A stretch of 8,967 bases of DNA from Actinomycetota bacterium (GTDB taxonomy: Bacteria; Actinomycetota; Acidimicrobiia; Acidimicrobiales; Microtrichaceae). The stretch spans positions 1-8,967 of the forward strand of contig JAFDWA010000749.1 of the NCBI GenBank assembly GCA_018268735.1, given 5' to 3'. Positions 1-6,135 of the stretch are shown piece after piece (position 1 is the stretch's first letter; each line of letters starts with the position of its first letter). A program made the position numbers and the translations under genes. The notes beneath the pieces are model-generated. The model was given only the letters and a program-made list of their open reading frames with translations, was not told where the DNA came from and did no database searches.

Positions 1-1459
1 CCACGATGATCGACTCCTCGAGGAACTCCTGGCTGTAGGAGTGCTTCTCCTCCTCGGGGAGCTGCTGGGTGACGCCGAGCGCCATGCCTCGGGGCAGGAT
101 CGTCACCTTGTGGACCGGGTCCGCGTTGGGCAGCAGCGCAGCGCACAGCGCGTGGCCGGCCTCGTGGTACGCGGTGATCTCCTTCTCCCGGTCCGACAGG
201 ACCATCGACTCGCGGCGCTGACCCATGAGCACCCGGTCGCGTGCGTCCTCGAAGTCGTGCATCTCGACGACCTTCGAGCCTCGTCGCACGGCGGTGAGCG
301 CCGCCTCGTTGACGAGGTTGGCGAGGTCGGCACCCGACATGCCCGGCGTGCCGCGGGCGACGAGGTCCAGGTCGACGTCGGGAGCGAGCTTCTTGTGGCG
401 GACGTGCACTGCGAGGATGGCCTTGCGGTCGTCGAGCTCCGGTAGCGGGACGACGACCTGCCGATCGAAGCGTCCGGGGCGCAGCAACGCGGGATCGAGG
501 ATGTCGGGACGGTTGGTCGCAGCGATCATGACGACCCCGTCGGTGCCCTCGAACCCGTCCATCTCCGACAGCATCTGGTTGAGCGTCTGCTCCCGCTCGT
601 CGTGGCCGCCGCCGAGCCCGGCGCCGCGCTTGCGGCCGACCGAGTCGATCTCGTCGATGAAGATGATCGCCCGACCGTGCTTGCGGGCCGACTCGAACAG
701 GTCCCGGACCCGGCTCGCGCCCACCCCGACGAACATCTCCATGAAGTCCGATCCGGACACCGACAGGAACGGCACGCCGGCCTCACCTGCGACAGCGCGG
801 GCGATGAGGGTCTTGCCGGTGCCGGGCGGGCCGACGAGCAGCACGCCCTTGGGGATCTTCGCTCCGATCTCGAGGAATCGCTCCGGCTCCTTCAGGAAGT
901 CGACGACCTCGCGGATCTCGGTCTTCACGCCCTCGTAGCCGGCGACGTCGGTGAACAGCGTCGCGGGGCGCTCCGTCGTGTAGGTCTTGGCGCGTGACCG
1001 GCCGATCGACATGATCCCGCTCATCTGGCCCTGTGCCCGGCGGTTCATCCACACGAAGAACCCGATGATGAGCAGCAGCGGGAGCAGCAGTGGGAGGAGC
1101 TGGACGAAGAAGTTCGGCGTCGGCGTCGAGAAGTCGACCTCGACCTTCTGCTCCTGCATCGTCTTGAGCAGCTCGGGCGTGGGTTCCGCCGGGCCGGTGG
1201 TGACGAAGTCCTCGCCGGACTTGGTGGTGCCGGTGATGGACTGGTCGACGTTGTTCCACTTGACGGCCTTGACCTTGCCGTCGGCGACCTGCGCGGTGAA
1301 CGTCGAGAACGGGATCTGCTTCTGCTGCGTCGAGTTGAGCGACAGCGCGCTGACCACGGTCAGTCCGACGACAGCGACCAGCACCCAGACCAGCCACGAC
1401 GGCATGCCGTTGCGGCCCTTGGTGGGCAGCGTCGGTTGGTCGTTCTCCTCGGATGGCAT
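1..1459 (-). CDS. ftsH: ATP-dependent zinc metalloprotease FtsH (partial, C-terminus outside the window)
   Basis: FtsH is a membrane-anchored AAA+ protease that extracts and degrades misfolded membrane proteins and some regulators. Translating the minus strand from ATG at 1459 gives 486 codons with no stop before the left edge. Seen in order: TM1 at about residues 20-40, an extracytoplasmic domain at 41-117, TM2 at 118-138, then the AAA+ module. That module has Walker A GPPGTGKT (210-217), Walker B IIFIDEID (265-272) and a second region of homology with [18 protein letters not shown] (about 315-332) carrying the arginine fingers. The zinc-protease motif HEAGH is at 432-436 (bases 152-166). 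Family members are usually about 610-670 aa, so 130-180 residues, including the third zinc-ligand aspartate, lie beyond the edge. A GTG two codons upstream (1465) is an alternative start. ATG is preferred because a TANNNT hexamer sits 6 bases before it and no well-placed Shine-Dalgarno is present. The gene is divergent from DUF3499. Confidence 0.97.
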   Translation of the reverse strand, partial: MPSEENDQPTLPTKGRNGMPSWLVWVLVAVVGLTVVSALSLNSTQQKQIPFSTFTAQVADGKVKAVKWNNVDQSITGTTKSGEDFVTTGPAEPTPELLKTMQEQKVEVDFSTPTPNFFVQLLPLLLPLLLIIGFFVWMNRRAQGQMSGIMSIGRSRAKTYTTERPATLFTDVAGYEGVKTEIREVVDFLKEPERFLEIGAKIPKGVLLVGPPGTGKTLIARAVAGEAGVPFLSVSGSDFMEMFVGVGASRVRDLFESARKHGRAIIFIDEIDSVGRKRGAGLGGGHDEREQTLNQMLSEMDGFEGTDGVVMIAATNRPDILDPALLRPGRFDRQVVVPLPELDDRKAILAVHVRHKKLAPDVDLDLVARGTPGMSGADLANLVNEAALTAVRRGSKVVEMHDFEDARDRVLMGQRRESMVLSDREKEITAYHEAGHALCAALLPNADPVHKVTILPRGMALGVTQQLPEEEKHSYSQEFLEESIIV

Positions 1460-1465
1460 CGACAC

Positions 1466-1471
1466 AGCCTA
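1466..1471 (-). promoter_or_regulatory. Putative leaderless -10 element of ftsH (TAGGCT)
   Basis: On the minus strand TAGGCT matches the actinobacterial -10 consensus TANNNT and ends 6 bases before the ATG at 1459. Transcription would therefore start at or beside the start codon. No convincing -35 is visible about 17 bases upstream. The nearest purine-rich stretch, GAAGG, is too far from ATG to be a normal ribosome binding site. This is inferred from motif and spacing only. Confidence 0.45.
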
Positions 1472-1551
1472 GGAGCCTTCGGGTCGCTTCGACATCGCGG
1501 AACCTGAGAAGGGGTGCGTTCGGGGTCCCCGTGCGGGCGTGCGGCCACCGG

Positions 1552-1557
1552 TACGGT
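1552..1557 (+). promoter_or_regulatory. Putative leaderless -10 element of the DUF3499 gene (TACGGT)
   Basis: TACGGT fits TANNNT and is separated from the ATG at 1565 by exactly 7 bases, the geometry expected of a leaderless transcript. There is no Shine-Dalgarno in front of this ATG. No clear -35 is seen. It lies in the short divergent region shared with ftsH. Confidence 0.45.
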
Positions 1558-1564
1558 GCCGTCG

Positions 1565-1795
1565 ATGAGCAGGAGCTGCGCCCGACCCGGTTGCGGCCGC
1601 CCGGCGGTGGCCACGTTGTCCTACGCCTACGCGGACGGCGTCGTGTGGCTCGAAGCGCTGACGCCGGAGGCACACCCCATGGTGCACGACCTGTGCGCGC
1701 TGCACGCCGACGGAGTGCGGGTTCCGATGGGCTGGGAGCTGCGCGACCAGCGAGCGCGGTTCACGCAGTCGCGGCTCGACCTCGTCGGTGCCTGA
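1565..1795 (+). CDS. DUF3499 family protein (small, probably zinc-binding)
   Basis: This 76-aa cytoplasmic protein begins MSRSCARPGCGRPAVATLSY, the signature N-terminus of the actinobacterial DUF3499 family, whose biochemical function is unknown to me. Candidate metal ligands are C5-X4-C10 and C44-X2-H47, the latter in HDLCALH, suggesting a single zinc site; this is inference. The ATG at 1565 is chosen over in-frame codons further upstream because the family motif starts right there and a leaderless-type -10 precedes it. In mycobacteria the DUF3499 gene lies next to manB. Here four genes separate it from manB at 7339. Its stop overlaps the GTG start of the CPBP protease gene by 8 bases, so the two are likely co-transcribed and translationally coupled. 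Confidence 0.85.
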   Translation: MSRSCARPGCGRPAVATLSYAYADGVVWLEALTPEAHPMVHDLCALHADGVRVPMGWELRDQRARFTQSRLDLVGA

Positions 1796-2516
1796 GCGCC
1801 CCGAGCGACCCTGGCTCGACCCCGCAACCCACCGGTGGGGTCTCGGCGAGGTCGGTGTCGGTCTCGTCGCCGCATTTCTGCTCGCACAGATCGCGCTCTC
1901 GATCCTCGATGGTGTCGCCGGGTGGACCGACATCGCGCAAGCGCCGATGTGGGGTCAGGCGGTGGTGCAGGTCCCGCTGTGGGGCGGCTACCTGGGCTCG
2001 GTCGTGTGGGCGGGGACCAAGGGCAGCGGCGTCGTCGGGGACTTCGGCCTCACGTTCCGTCCGATCGACGTGCCGATCGGGCTGCCCATCGGTGTCGCGC
2101 TGCAACTCCTCGTGCTGCCGGTGCTGTACGGGCCGATCCTCTGGCTGACCCGCCAGGACCAGGACCAGCTCAGCGCTCCGGCTCGTGAGCTCTCGGACAA
2201 GGCGCACGGACCGTGGGGCTGGGTCCTCTTCGCTCTGATCGTCGTCGTGGGCGCACCGCTCGTCGAGGAGCTGTTCTTCCGCGGCCTGCTGCTGCGGTCG
2301 TTGCAGAAGCGAGGCCTGTCGGATGTGTGGTCCTGCGTCGCGTGCGCGGCGGTGTTCGCGGCGATCCACCTCCAGCCGCTGCAGTTCGCCGGCCTGTTCG
2401 TCGCAGGGCTCGTGTTCTCGGTGCTCGCGGTCCGGACCGGCCGCCTGGGTCCATCGATCCTGACCCACGCCGGGTTCAACGGCGCGAGCGTGGTCCTGCT
2501 CTACCTGCACCGCTGA
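1788..2516 (+). CDS. CPBP family intramembrane glutamic-type endopeptidase (CAAX/Abi protease-like)
   Basis: This 242-aa polytopic membrane protein belongs to the CPBP (CAAX protease and bacteriocin-processing, Abi) family of intramembrane proteases. The three family motifs are present in order: EELFFRG (residues 160-166, catalytic glutamate pair plus arginine), FAAIH (190-194), and HAGFN (227-231). Hydrophobic segments lie at about 22-41, 58-76, 97-120, 144-158, 180-193, 199-213 and near the C-terminus. The start is GTG at 1788, overlapping the DUF3499 stop, with no Shine-Dalgarno, so translation probably depends on coupling. Substrates cannot be predicted. Family roles include prenyl-protein processing, bacteriocin maturation or self-immunity, and anti-sigma factor cleavage. 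Nothing nearby looks like a bacteriocin gene. A tandem repeat and a hairpin follow the stop, suggesting the transcription unit ends here. Confidence 0.9.
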   Translation: MPERPERPWLDPATHRWGLGEVGVGLVAAFLLAQIALSILDGVAGWTDIAQAPMWGQAVVQVPLWGGYLGSVVWAGTKGSGVVGDFGLTFRPIDVPIGLPIGVALQLLVLPVLYGPILWLTRQDQDQLSAPARELSDKAHGPWGWVLFALIVVVGAPLVEELFFRGLLLRSLQKRGLSDVWSCVACAAVFAAIHLQPLQFAGLFVAGLVFSVLAVRTGRLGPSILTHAGFNGASVVLLYLHR

Positions 2517-2556
2517 TCTCCGTGCCGTCGGTCTCCGTGCCGTAGGTCTCCGGTCC
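2517..2556 (+). repeat. 15-bp tandem repeat directly after the CPBP gene stop
   Basis: Two units of 15 bases (2517-2531 and 2532-2546) differ at a single base (C versus A at the 13th position). A third, degenerate partial copy starts at 2547. The core is TCTCCGTGCCGT. The array starts on the first base after the TGA. No function is evident. Confidence 0.75.
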
Positions 2557-2566
2557 GGGGTCCGCG

Positions 2567-2603
2567 TGGTCCGTTCGGCCCGCGGACTGGGCCGAACGGA
2601 CCA
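2567..2603 (+). terminator. Strong hairpin, candidate terminator after the CPBP gene
   Basis: Arms 2567-2581 and 2589-2603 are perfectly complementary over 15 bases (TGGTCCGTTCGGCCC and its reverse complement), with a 7-base loop at 2582-2588. It lies 50 bases after the CPBP stop and 137 bases before the next start, where a transcription terminator is expected. The downstream tract TTCATCG is not U-rich, so this would be a hairpin-only terminator of the type often described in high-GC actinobacteria. A protein-binding palindrome is the alternative. Confidence 0.6.
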
Positions 2604-2725
2604 TTCATCGCAGGATCCCTCACTGTCTCCGGGGCACGCGCCGACGGAGAGGGGTCGTCGACGAGTCGCTCCTGATGGGGTCCCGCGCCGACGCACCTCT
2701 CCGGTCGACGGCCGGGGACGGAGCT

Positions 2726-2733
2726 GGGAGGAA
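2726..2733 (+). promoter_or_regulatory. Ribosome binding site of the zinc-ribbon gene
   Basis: GGGAGGAA is a near-ideal Shine-Dalgarno, 7 bases before ATG at 2741. It settles the start against the upstream in-frame ATG at 2675, which lacks such a site and would add a 22-residue arginine-rich, low-complexity extension. Confidence 0.75.
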
Positions 2734-2740
2734 TCGCAGG

Positions 2741-2938
2741 ATGTCGAGCTGTCAGGGCTGCGGGCACGAACTGGTCGAGATCGGTCTCACCATCGACGGG
2801 TCGCGGATCGTGATGCGGTCCTGCTCCACGTGCGACACCCGGAGCTGGCACCGCGACGGCGATCCGGTGCACCTCGACGGCGTCCTCACCGATCTGAGCG
2901 CGGTCCCGACCCGCTACCGGCGGTCGCTGTCGTCCTGA
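2741..2938 (+). CDS. Small zinc-ribbon protein of unknown function
   Basis: This 65-aa soluble protein has two CXXC knuckles, C4-X2-C7 (SSCQGCGHEL) and C28-X2-C31 (RSCSTCDTRSW), 20 residues apart, which is the geometry of a zinc ribbon. The rest is short: strand-like residues 12-26 between the knuckles, a W36-H37 pair after the second, and a basic C-terminus (RYRR, 58-61). I do not recognise a named family. Such ribbons occur in nucleic-acid-binding or protein-binding adaptors, but no specific role can be assigned. The start is fixed by a strong Shine-Dalgarno. The gene is isolated from the upstream CPBP gene by a hairpin, and its TGA lies inside the first unit of the 28-bp tandem repeat. It may be co-transcribed with the glycosyltransferase genes downstream, though 142 bp of mostly repeat DNA intervenes. 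Confidence 0.75.
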   Translation: MSSCQGCGHELVEIGLTIDGSRIVMRSCSTCDTRSWHRDGDPVHLDGVLTDLSAVPTRYRRSLSS

Positions 2939-3042
2939 GCGGGGCGTGGGGTTGCCGCCGTGCTGAGCGGAGCGAGGGGTTGCCGCCGTGCTGAGCGGAG
3001 CGAGGGGTTGCCGCCGTGCTGAGCGGAGCGAGGGGTTGCCGC
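2935..3042 (+). repeat. 28-bp tandem repeat, about 3.9 copies
   Basis: Units are 2935-2962, 2963-2990, 2991-3018 and a partial 24-base copy at 3019-3042. Units 2 and 3 are identical and the partial fourth matches them. The first differs at two or three positions (GGGGCGTG instead of GGAGCGAG). Each unit starts CTGAGCGG and ends TTGCCGCCGTG. Because 28 is not a multiple of 3, the TGA in each unit (2936, 2964, 2992, 3020) puts stop codons in all three plus-strand frames. The first of these is the stop of the zinc-ribbon gene. There are no spacers, so this is not a CRISPR array, and no long dyad symmetry is present within a unit. Confidence 0.9.
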
Positions 3043-3080
3043 GAGGTCGTGACGGCGATCTGCCACGATGAAGCCCGCCT

Positions 3081-6000
3081 ATGGAGCCCCCATCGCCCAT
3101 GAGTCCCGACGCGCCGGCCGGTCTGCCCGGCGACGCGACAGCGCTCGATGCCCCGGTCCTGCCCGAGGACGGGGTCATGTCCGAGGACGGGGTCCTGTCC
3201 GAGGACGAGGTTGCTGAGCTCCTCGAGGTCGATGATCCTGCGCATCCCGGCCACAGCTGGGCCGTCATCGTGTCGTGGGTCGTCGTCGGCCTGACCTGCG
3301 TGTTCGTCTTCGCGTCGCTGAGCCCGCAGGCCATCCTCAGCACCGCCACGCCGACCGGCGGCGACATGGGCGCCCACGTGTGGGGACCGGCGTTCCTGCG
3401 CGACCACCTGTTGCCGCAGTTCCGGCTCACGGGTTGGACCCCCGACTGGTACGCCGGGTTCCCCGCCTACGTCTTCTACATGGTGATCCCGTCGCTCGTG
3501 ATCGTGATGATCAACGTCGGCCCGCCGATCTGGCTCAGCCCGTTCCTCCTCGCAGGTCTCGGTGCCCTCGCCTGGCTGGTCAAGGCACGAGTGCGCTCCT
3601 CGGTCCTGCGCACAGCGGCGTGGGTGGTCCTCGCGATGCTGGCGGTCCTGAGCGTCCCGGTCCCCTACGAGGTGGCGTTCAAGCTCGTCACCGTGTCGGG
3701 CCTCGTGACGCTCCCGCTCGCAGCGTTCGCGCTCGCCCGATCGTTCCGGCTGCCGTTCCCGGGGCCGGCGATCGTCGCCGTCGGCGCGGCGGCGTTCCTC
3801 TACGAGACCGGGTACACGATCCTCGGCGGCAACATCACCTCCACGATGGCGGGCGAGTTCGCCTTCTCGATCTCGCTCACGTTGTGCGTCCTGTACCTCG
3901 CGGTGCTCGTCCGTGGGGTCCGCACCGGGCGGGACATGGCGCTCGCAGCGACCCTGTTCGGCCTCGTGATCCTCTGCCACATCATCCCGGCGATGTTCGC
4001 TGTGGTCGCCACGGCGATCTTCGTGATCACGCGCCGTGAGGACCGCACGCCGTGGTGGGACGGGTCGAGACCGGGCCGGTGGGTCGCCGGCGTGCTCGTC
4101 GCGGTGTCGGTGGCCACCCTCGTCGACTGGGCGTCGTTGAGCGGTGGCGTCACGCTGCCGACGTGGGTGCCGTCGTTGCTGGCGACACCCCTGGAGGGCC
4201 TCCTCGAAGGCGTGGGATCGGTGCTGCAGCACGTCCTGGGCCAGCACCTGTTCCCGATCGTGGTCACGCTGGTCGTGCTGGCGCTGTTCGGCTCGATCGA
4301 CCTGAGGGCAGCGACGTTCTCATCGATCGCGGTGCCGGTCGGAGGCCTCATCACCTGCTTCTGGTTCGTCCCCTTCGTCCTCGACAGCGCCTTCATGAAC
4401 GACATGGGGTGGGAGAAGTACACCCAGTACGCGGACTACCTGTGGCCGCAGACCGCCCAGTTCGACATGCCGTACCGGAACGTCGTGTTCACCCTCGCAG
4501 CGATCGGTGTGGTGCTGTCGATCCTGCACCGCCAACGCATCGGCTGGTTCCTGACGATGGTGGTCGTCGGCATGGCATGGGCGTTCCGCTACGCGCCGCA
4601 GTGGCGACTGTGGAACGCGAGGATCCTGCCGTTCTACTTCCTCGCGCTGTACCTCCTCGCTGCGGTCGCGGTGGCGTTGCTGGTGCGCTCCATCGCCCTC
4701 GTCGTCGCGGAGCTGATGTCGAGGCGCGAGGAGCCCGTGGGCGTCGGCATCGCCGGCGTGGCGATCGTGACCGTCGTCGTCGCCGTGGTGATCGGCGGCG
4801 CCTTGCGCATCCTGCCCGGCGGGCGTCTCGCCACCGACGCGACTGGAACCTCCGTCTACCAGTGGATGGGCTTCACGTGGCACAAGTTGAACCCGTCGGC
4901 CAGCTGGGCCCGCTACAACTACGAGGGTCTCGAAGCCCGTGACGCGTACCCGGAGCTCCGGCAGATCGTCGACACGATGGGCCAGGTGGGGCGCACCGAC
5001 GGGTGCGGGCGGGCGATGTGGGAGTACGAGCCGAAGCTCGACCGGTTCGGAACCCCGATGGCGTTGATGCTGCTGCCGTACTTCACCCACGGCTGCATCG
5101 GCTCCATGGAGGGCCTGTACTTCGAGGCGTCCTCGACCACGCCGTTCCACTTCCTGAACCAGTCCGAGCTGTCGATGCAGCCGTCGCGGGCGCAGCGCGA
5201 CCTCCCGTACGGCGGCCTCGACATGCGCCTCGGGATCTCGCACCTGCAGATGCTGGGGGTGAAGTACTACATGGCCACATCGGAGCAGGCGATCGCGGCG
5301 GCACGCCAGGACCCGCGCCTGACCGAGCTCCGCACGATCCGTCCGAAGCCGACCGCCGACGGGGTGCGTCACGAGTGGGTGGTCTTCGAGGTCGCTGACG
5401 CGGACCTGGTGGTGCCGTTGCGCTTCCAGCCGGTCGTGCTGAAGGACACCGACGACCACATCGACGGGTGGGTGTACGGCAAGGAGCGTTCGCGCCCGGC
5501 GCCCGGCCAGGAGATCGGCACCAAGACAGCTGGACCTGCGGTGACGTGGTACCTCGATCCGACCCGGTGGGACGTCCCGCTCGCCACCTCCGGGCCCTCG
5601 AATTGGAAGCGGGTTGCTCCGACGGACTCCGACCCGCCACGGGTCGCAGTACCGCAGGCGACGGTGACGAACGTCCGCGACCACGGCGACTCGATCTCGT
5701 TCGACGTCGACCGGGTCGGCACGCCGGTGCTGATCCGAACCTCGTTCTTCCCGAACTGGCAGGCCGACGGGGCGACCGGGCCGTACCGGGTGAGCCCGAA
5801 CCTGATGGTCGTGGTCCCCACCTCCAAGCACGTGACGGTTGCCTACGGAACGACCGGCGCGGACCGACTCGGTTGGGCGCTGACGGTGCTCGGACTGGTC
5901 CTCGTGGTGCTGCTCGCAGTGTGGGACGAGCGGTCGCGCAGCAGCCGGGTCATCGAGCGCGTCGGAGCCTGGCGACCGCTCGGCTTCCTGCCGTGGGCGC

Positions 6001-6134
6001 GATCGGCCGCAGTCGATCCGCCTGTCGGCGCCGAGGTCGACGGGCACGACGGACCCCGGGTCGGCGCGGACGCGGACGGAGATGACGCCGTAGGGGAGCC
6101 GTCGGTGACGCCGGCGGCCCCGCCGCCGGACTGA
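3081..6134 (+). CDS. Large polytopic membrane protein, PTPS_related/YfhO-like putative GT-C glycosyltransferase
   Basis: The 1017-aa protein has a cytoplasmic, acidic N-terminus (1-57) and TM1 at about 58-80. A first outside loop holds GGDMGAHVW (93-101) and WTPDWYAGFPAY (119-130). About 11 further hydrophobic segments run to residue 575. An extracytoplasmic domain (about 578-925) and one last TM (about 928-948) lead to a hydrophilic tail. The loop acidic residue (D95) and the W-YAGFPAY motif resemble actinobacterial proteins annotated '6-pyruvoyl-tetrahydropterin synthase-related', which have a GT-C fold and are not pterin enzymes. The FFPNWQADG stretch (889-897) and following beta-rich segment resemble the C-terminus of YfhO-type proteins. 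The probable role is transferring a sugar from a polyprenyl-phosphate donor to an envelope acceptor; the acceptor is unknown. Two outside cysteines (C642, C672) could form a disulfide. The next gene starts one base after the stop. ATG 3099 is an alternative start. Family assignment comes from reading motifs, not from a search. Confidence 0.75.
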   Translation: MEPPSPMSPDAPAGLPGDATALDAPVLPEDGVMSEDGVLSEDEVAELLEVDDPAHPGHSWAVIVSWVVVGLTCVFVFASLSPQAILSTATPTGGDMGAHVWGPAFLRDHLLPQFRLTGWTPDWYAGFPAYVFYMVIPSLVIVMINVGPPIWLSPFLLAGLGALAWLVKARVRSSVLRTAAWVVLAMLAVLSVPVPYEVAFKLVTVSGLVTLPLAAFALARSFRLPFPGPAIVAVGAAAFLYETGYTILGGNITSTMAGEFAFSISLTLCVLYLAVLVRGVRTGRDMALAATLFGLVILCHIIPAMFAVVATAIFVITRREDRTPWWDGSRPGRWVAGVLVAVSVATLVDWASLSGGVTLPTWVPSLLATPLEGLLEGVGSVLQHVLGQHLFPIVVTLVVLALFGSIDLRAATFSSIAVPVGGLITCFWFVPFVLDSAFMNDMGWEKYTQYADYLWPQTAQFDMPYRNVVFTLAAIGVVLSILHRQRIGWFLTMVVVGMAWAFRYAPQWRLWNARILPFYFLALYLLAAVAVALLVRSIALVVAELMSRREEPVGVGIAGVAIVTVVVAVVIGGALRILPGGRLATDATGTSVYQWMGFTWHKLNPSASWARYNYEGLEARDAYPELRQIVDTMGQVGRTDGCGRAMWEYEPKLDRFGTPMALMLLPYFTHGCIGSMEGLYFEASSTTPFHFLNQSELSMQPSRAQRDLPYGGLDMRLGISHLQMLGVKYYMATSEQAIAAARQDPRLTELRTIRPKPTADGVRHEWVVFEVADADLVVPLRFQPVVLKDTDDHIDGWVYGKERSRPAPGQEIGTKTAGPAVTWYLDPTRWDVPLATSGPSNWKRVAPTDSDPPRVAVPQATVTNVRDHGDSISFDVDRVGTPVLIRTSFFPNWQADGATGPYRVSPNLMVVVPTSKHVTVAYGTTGADRLGWALTVLGLVLVVLLAVWDERSRSSRVIERVGAWRPLGFLPWARSAAVDPPVGAEVDGHDGPRVGADADGDDAVGEPSVTPAAPPPD
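3156..3209 (+). repeat. In-frame 18-bp tandem repeat coding an acidic 6-residue unit
   Basis: Three consecutive 18-base units (3156-3173, 3174-3191, 3192-3209) encode VLPEDG, VMSEDG and VLSEDE, residues 26-43 of the large membrane protein, in its cytoplasmic N-terminal tail. The units differ by only a few bases, suggesting recent slippage duplication that preserves the frame. Confidence 0.8.
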
Positions 6135-6135
6135 C

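Noticed and set aside
783..1673. 296-codon minus-strand frame across the ftsH start region
   Set aside because: It is out of frame with FtsH, whose motifs and TM segments read through in another frame. The translation is Arg-rich with no recognisable domain.
1788..2516. Reading the CPBP protease as part of a bacteriocin or phage-defence locus
   Set aside because: No small leader peptide, bacteriocin transporter, toxin or phage-defence gene is adjacent, and the neighbours are housekeeping or envelope genes.
2675..2740. Upstream ATG at 2675 as the start of the zinc-ribbon gene
   Set aside because: It has no Shine-Dalgarno and adds a low-complexity Arg-rich stretch. ATG 2741 has GGGAGGAA at ideal spacing and starts right at the first CXXC knuckle.
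2935..3042. CRISPR-like array based on the 28-base unit length
   Set aside because: The units are directly contiguous with no spacers, the copy number is below four, and no cas genes are nearby.
3064..3069. CACGAT as a -10 for the large membrane gene
   Set aside because: It lacks the first T of TANNNT, lies 11 bases from the ATG, and the nearest TTGCCG (3036-3041) is 22 bases upstream, too far for a normal spacer.
3081..6134. Calling the large protein a pterin enzyme because of the '6-pyruvoyl-tetrahydropterin synthase-related' family name
   Set aside because: It is a polytopic membrane protein with none of the histidine zinc-site features of that enzyme. The family name is historical.
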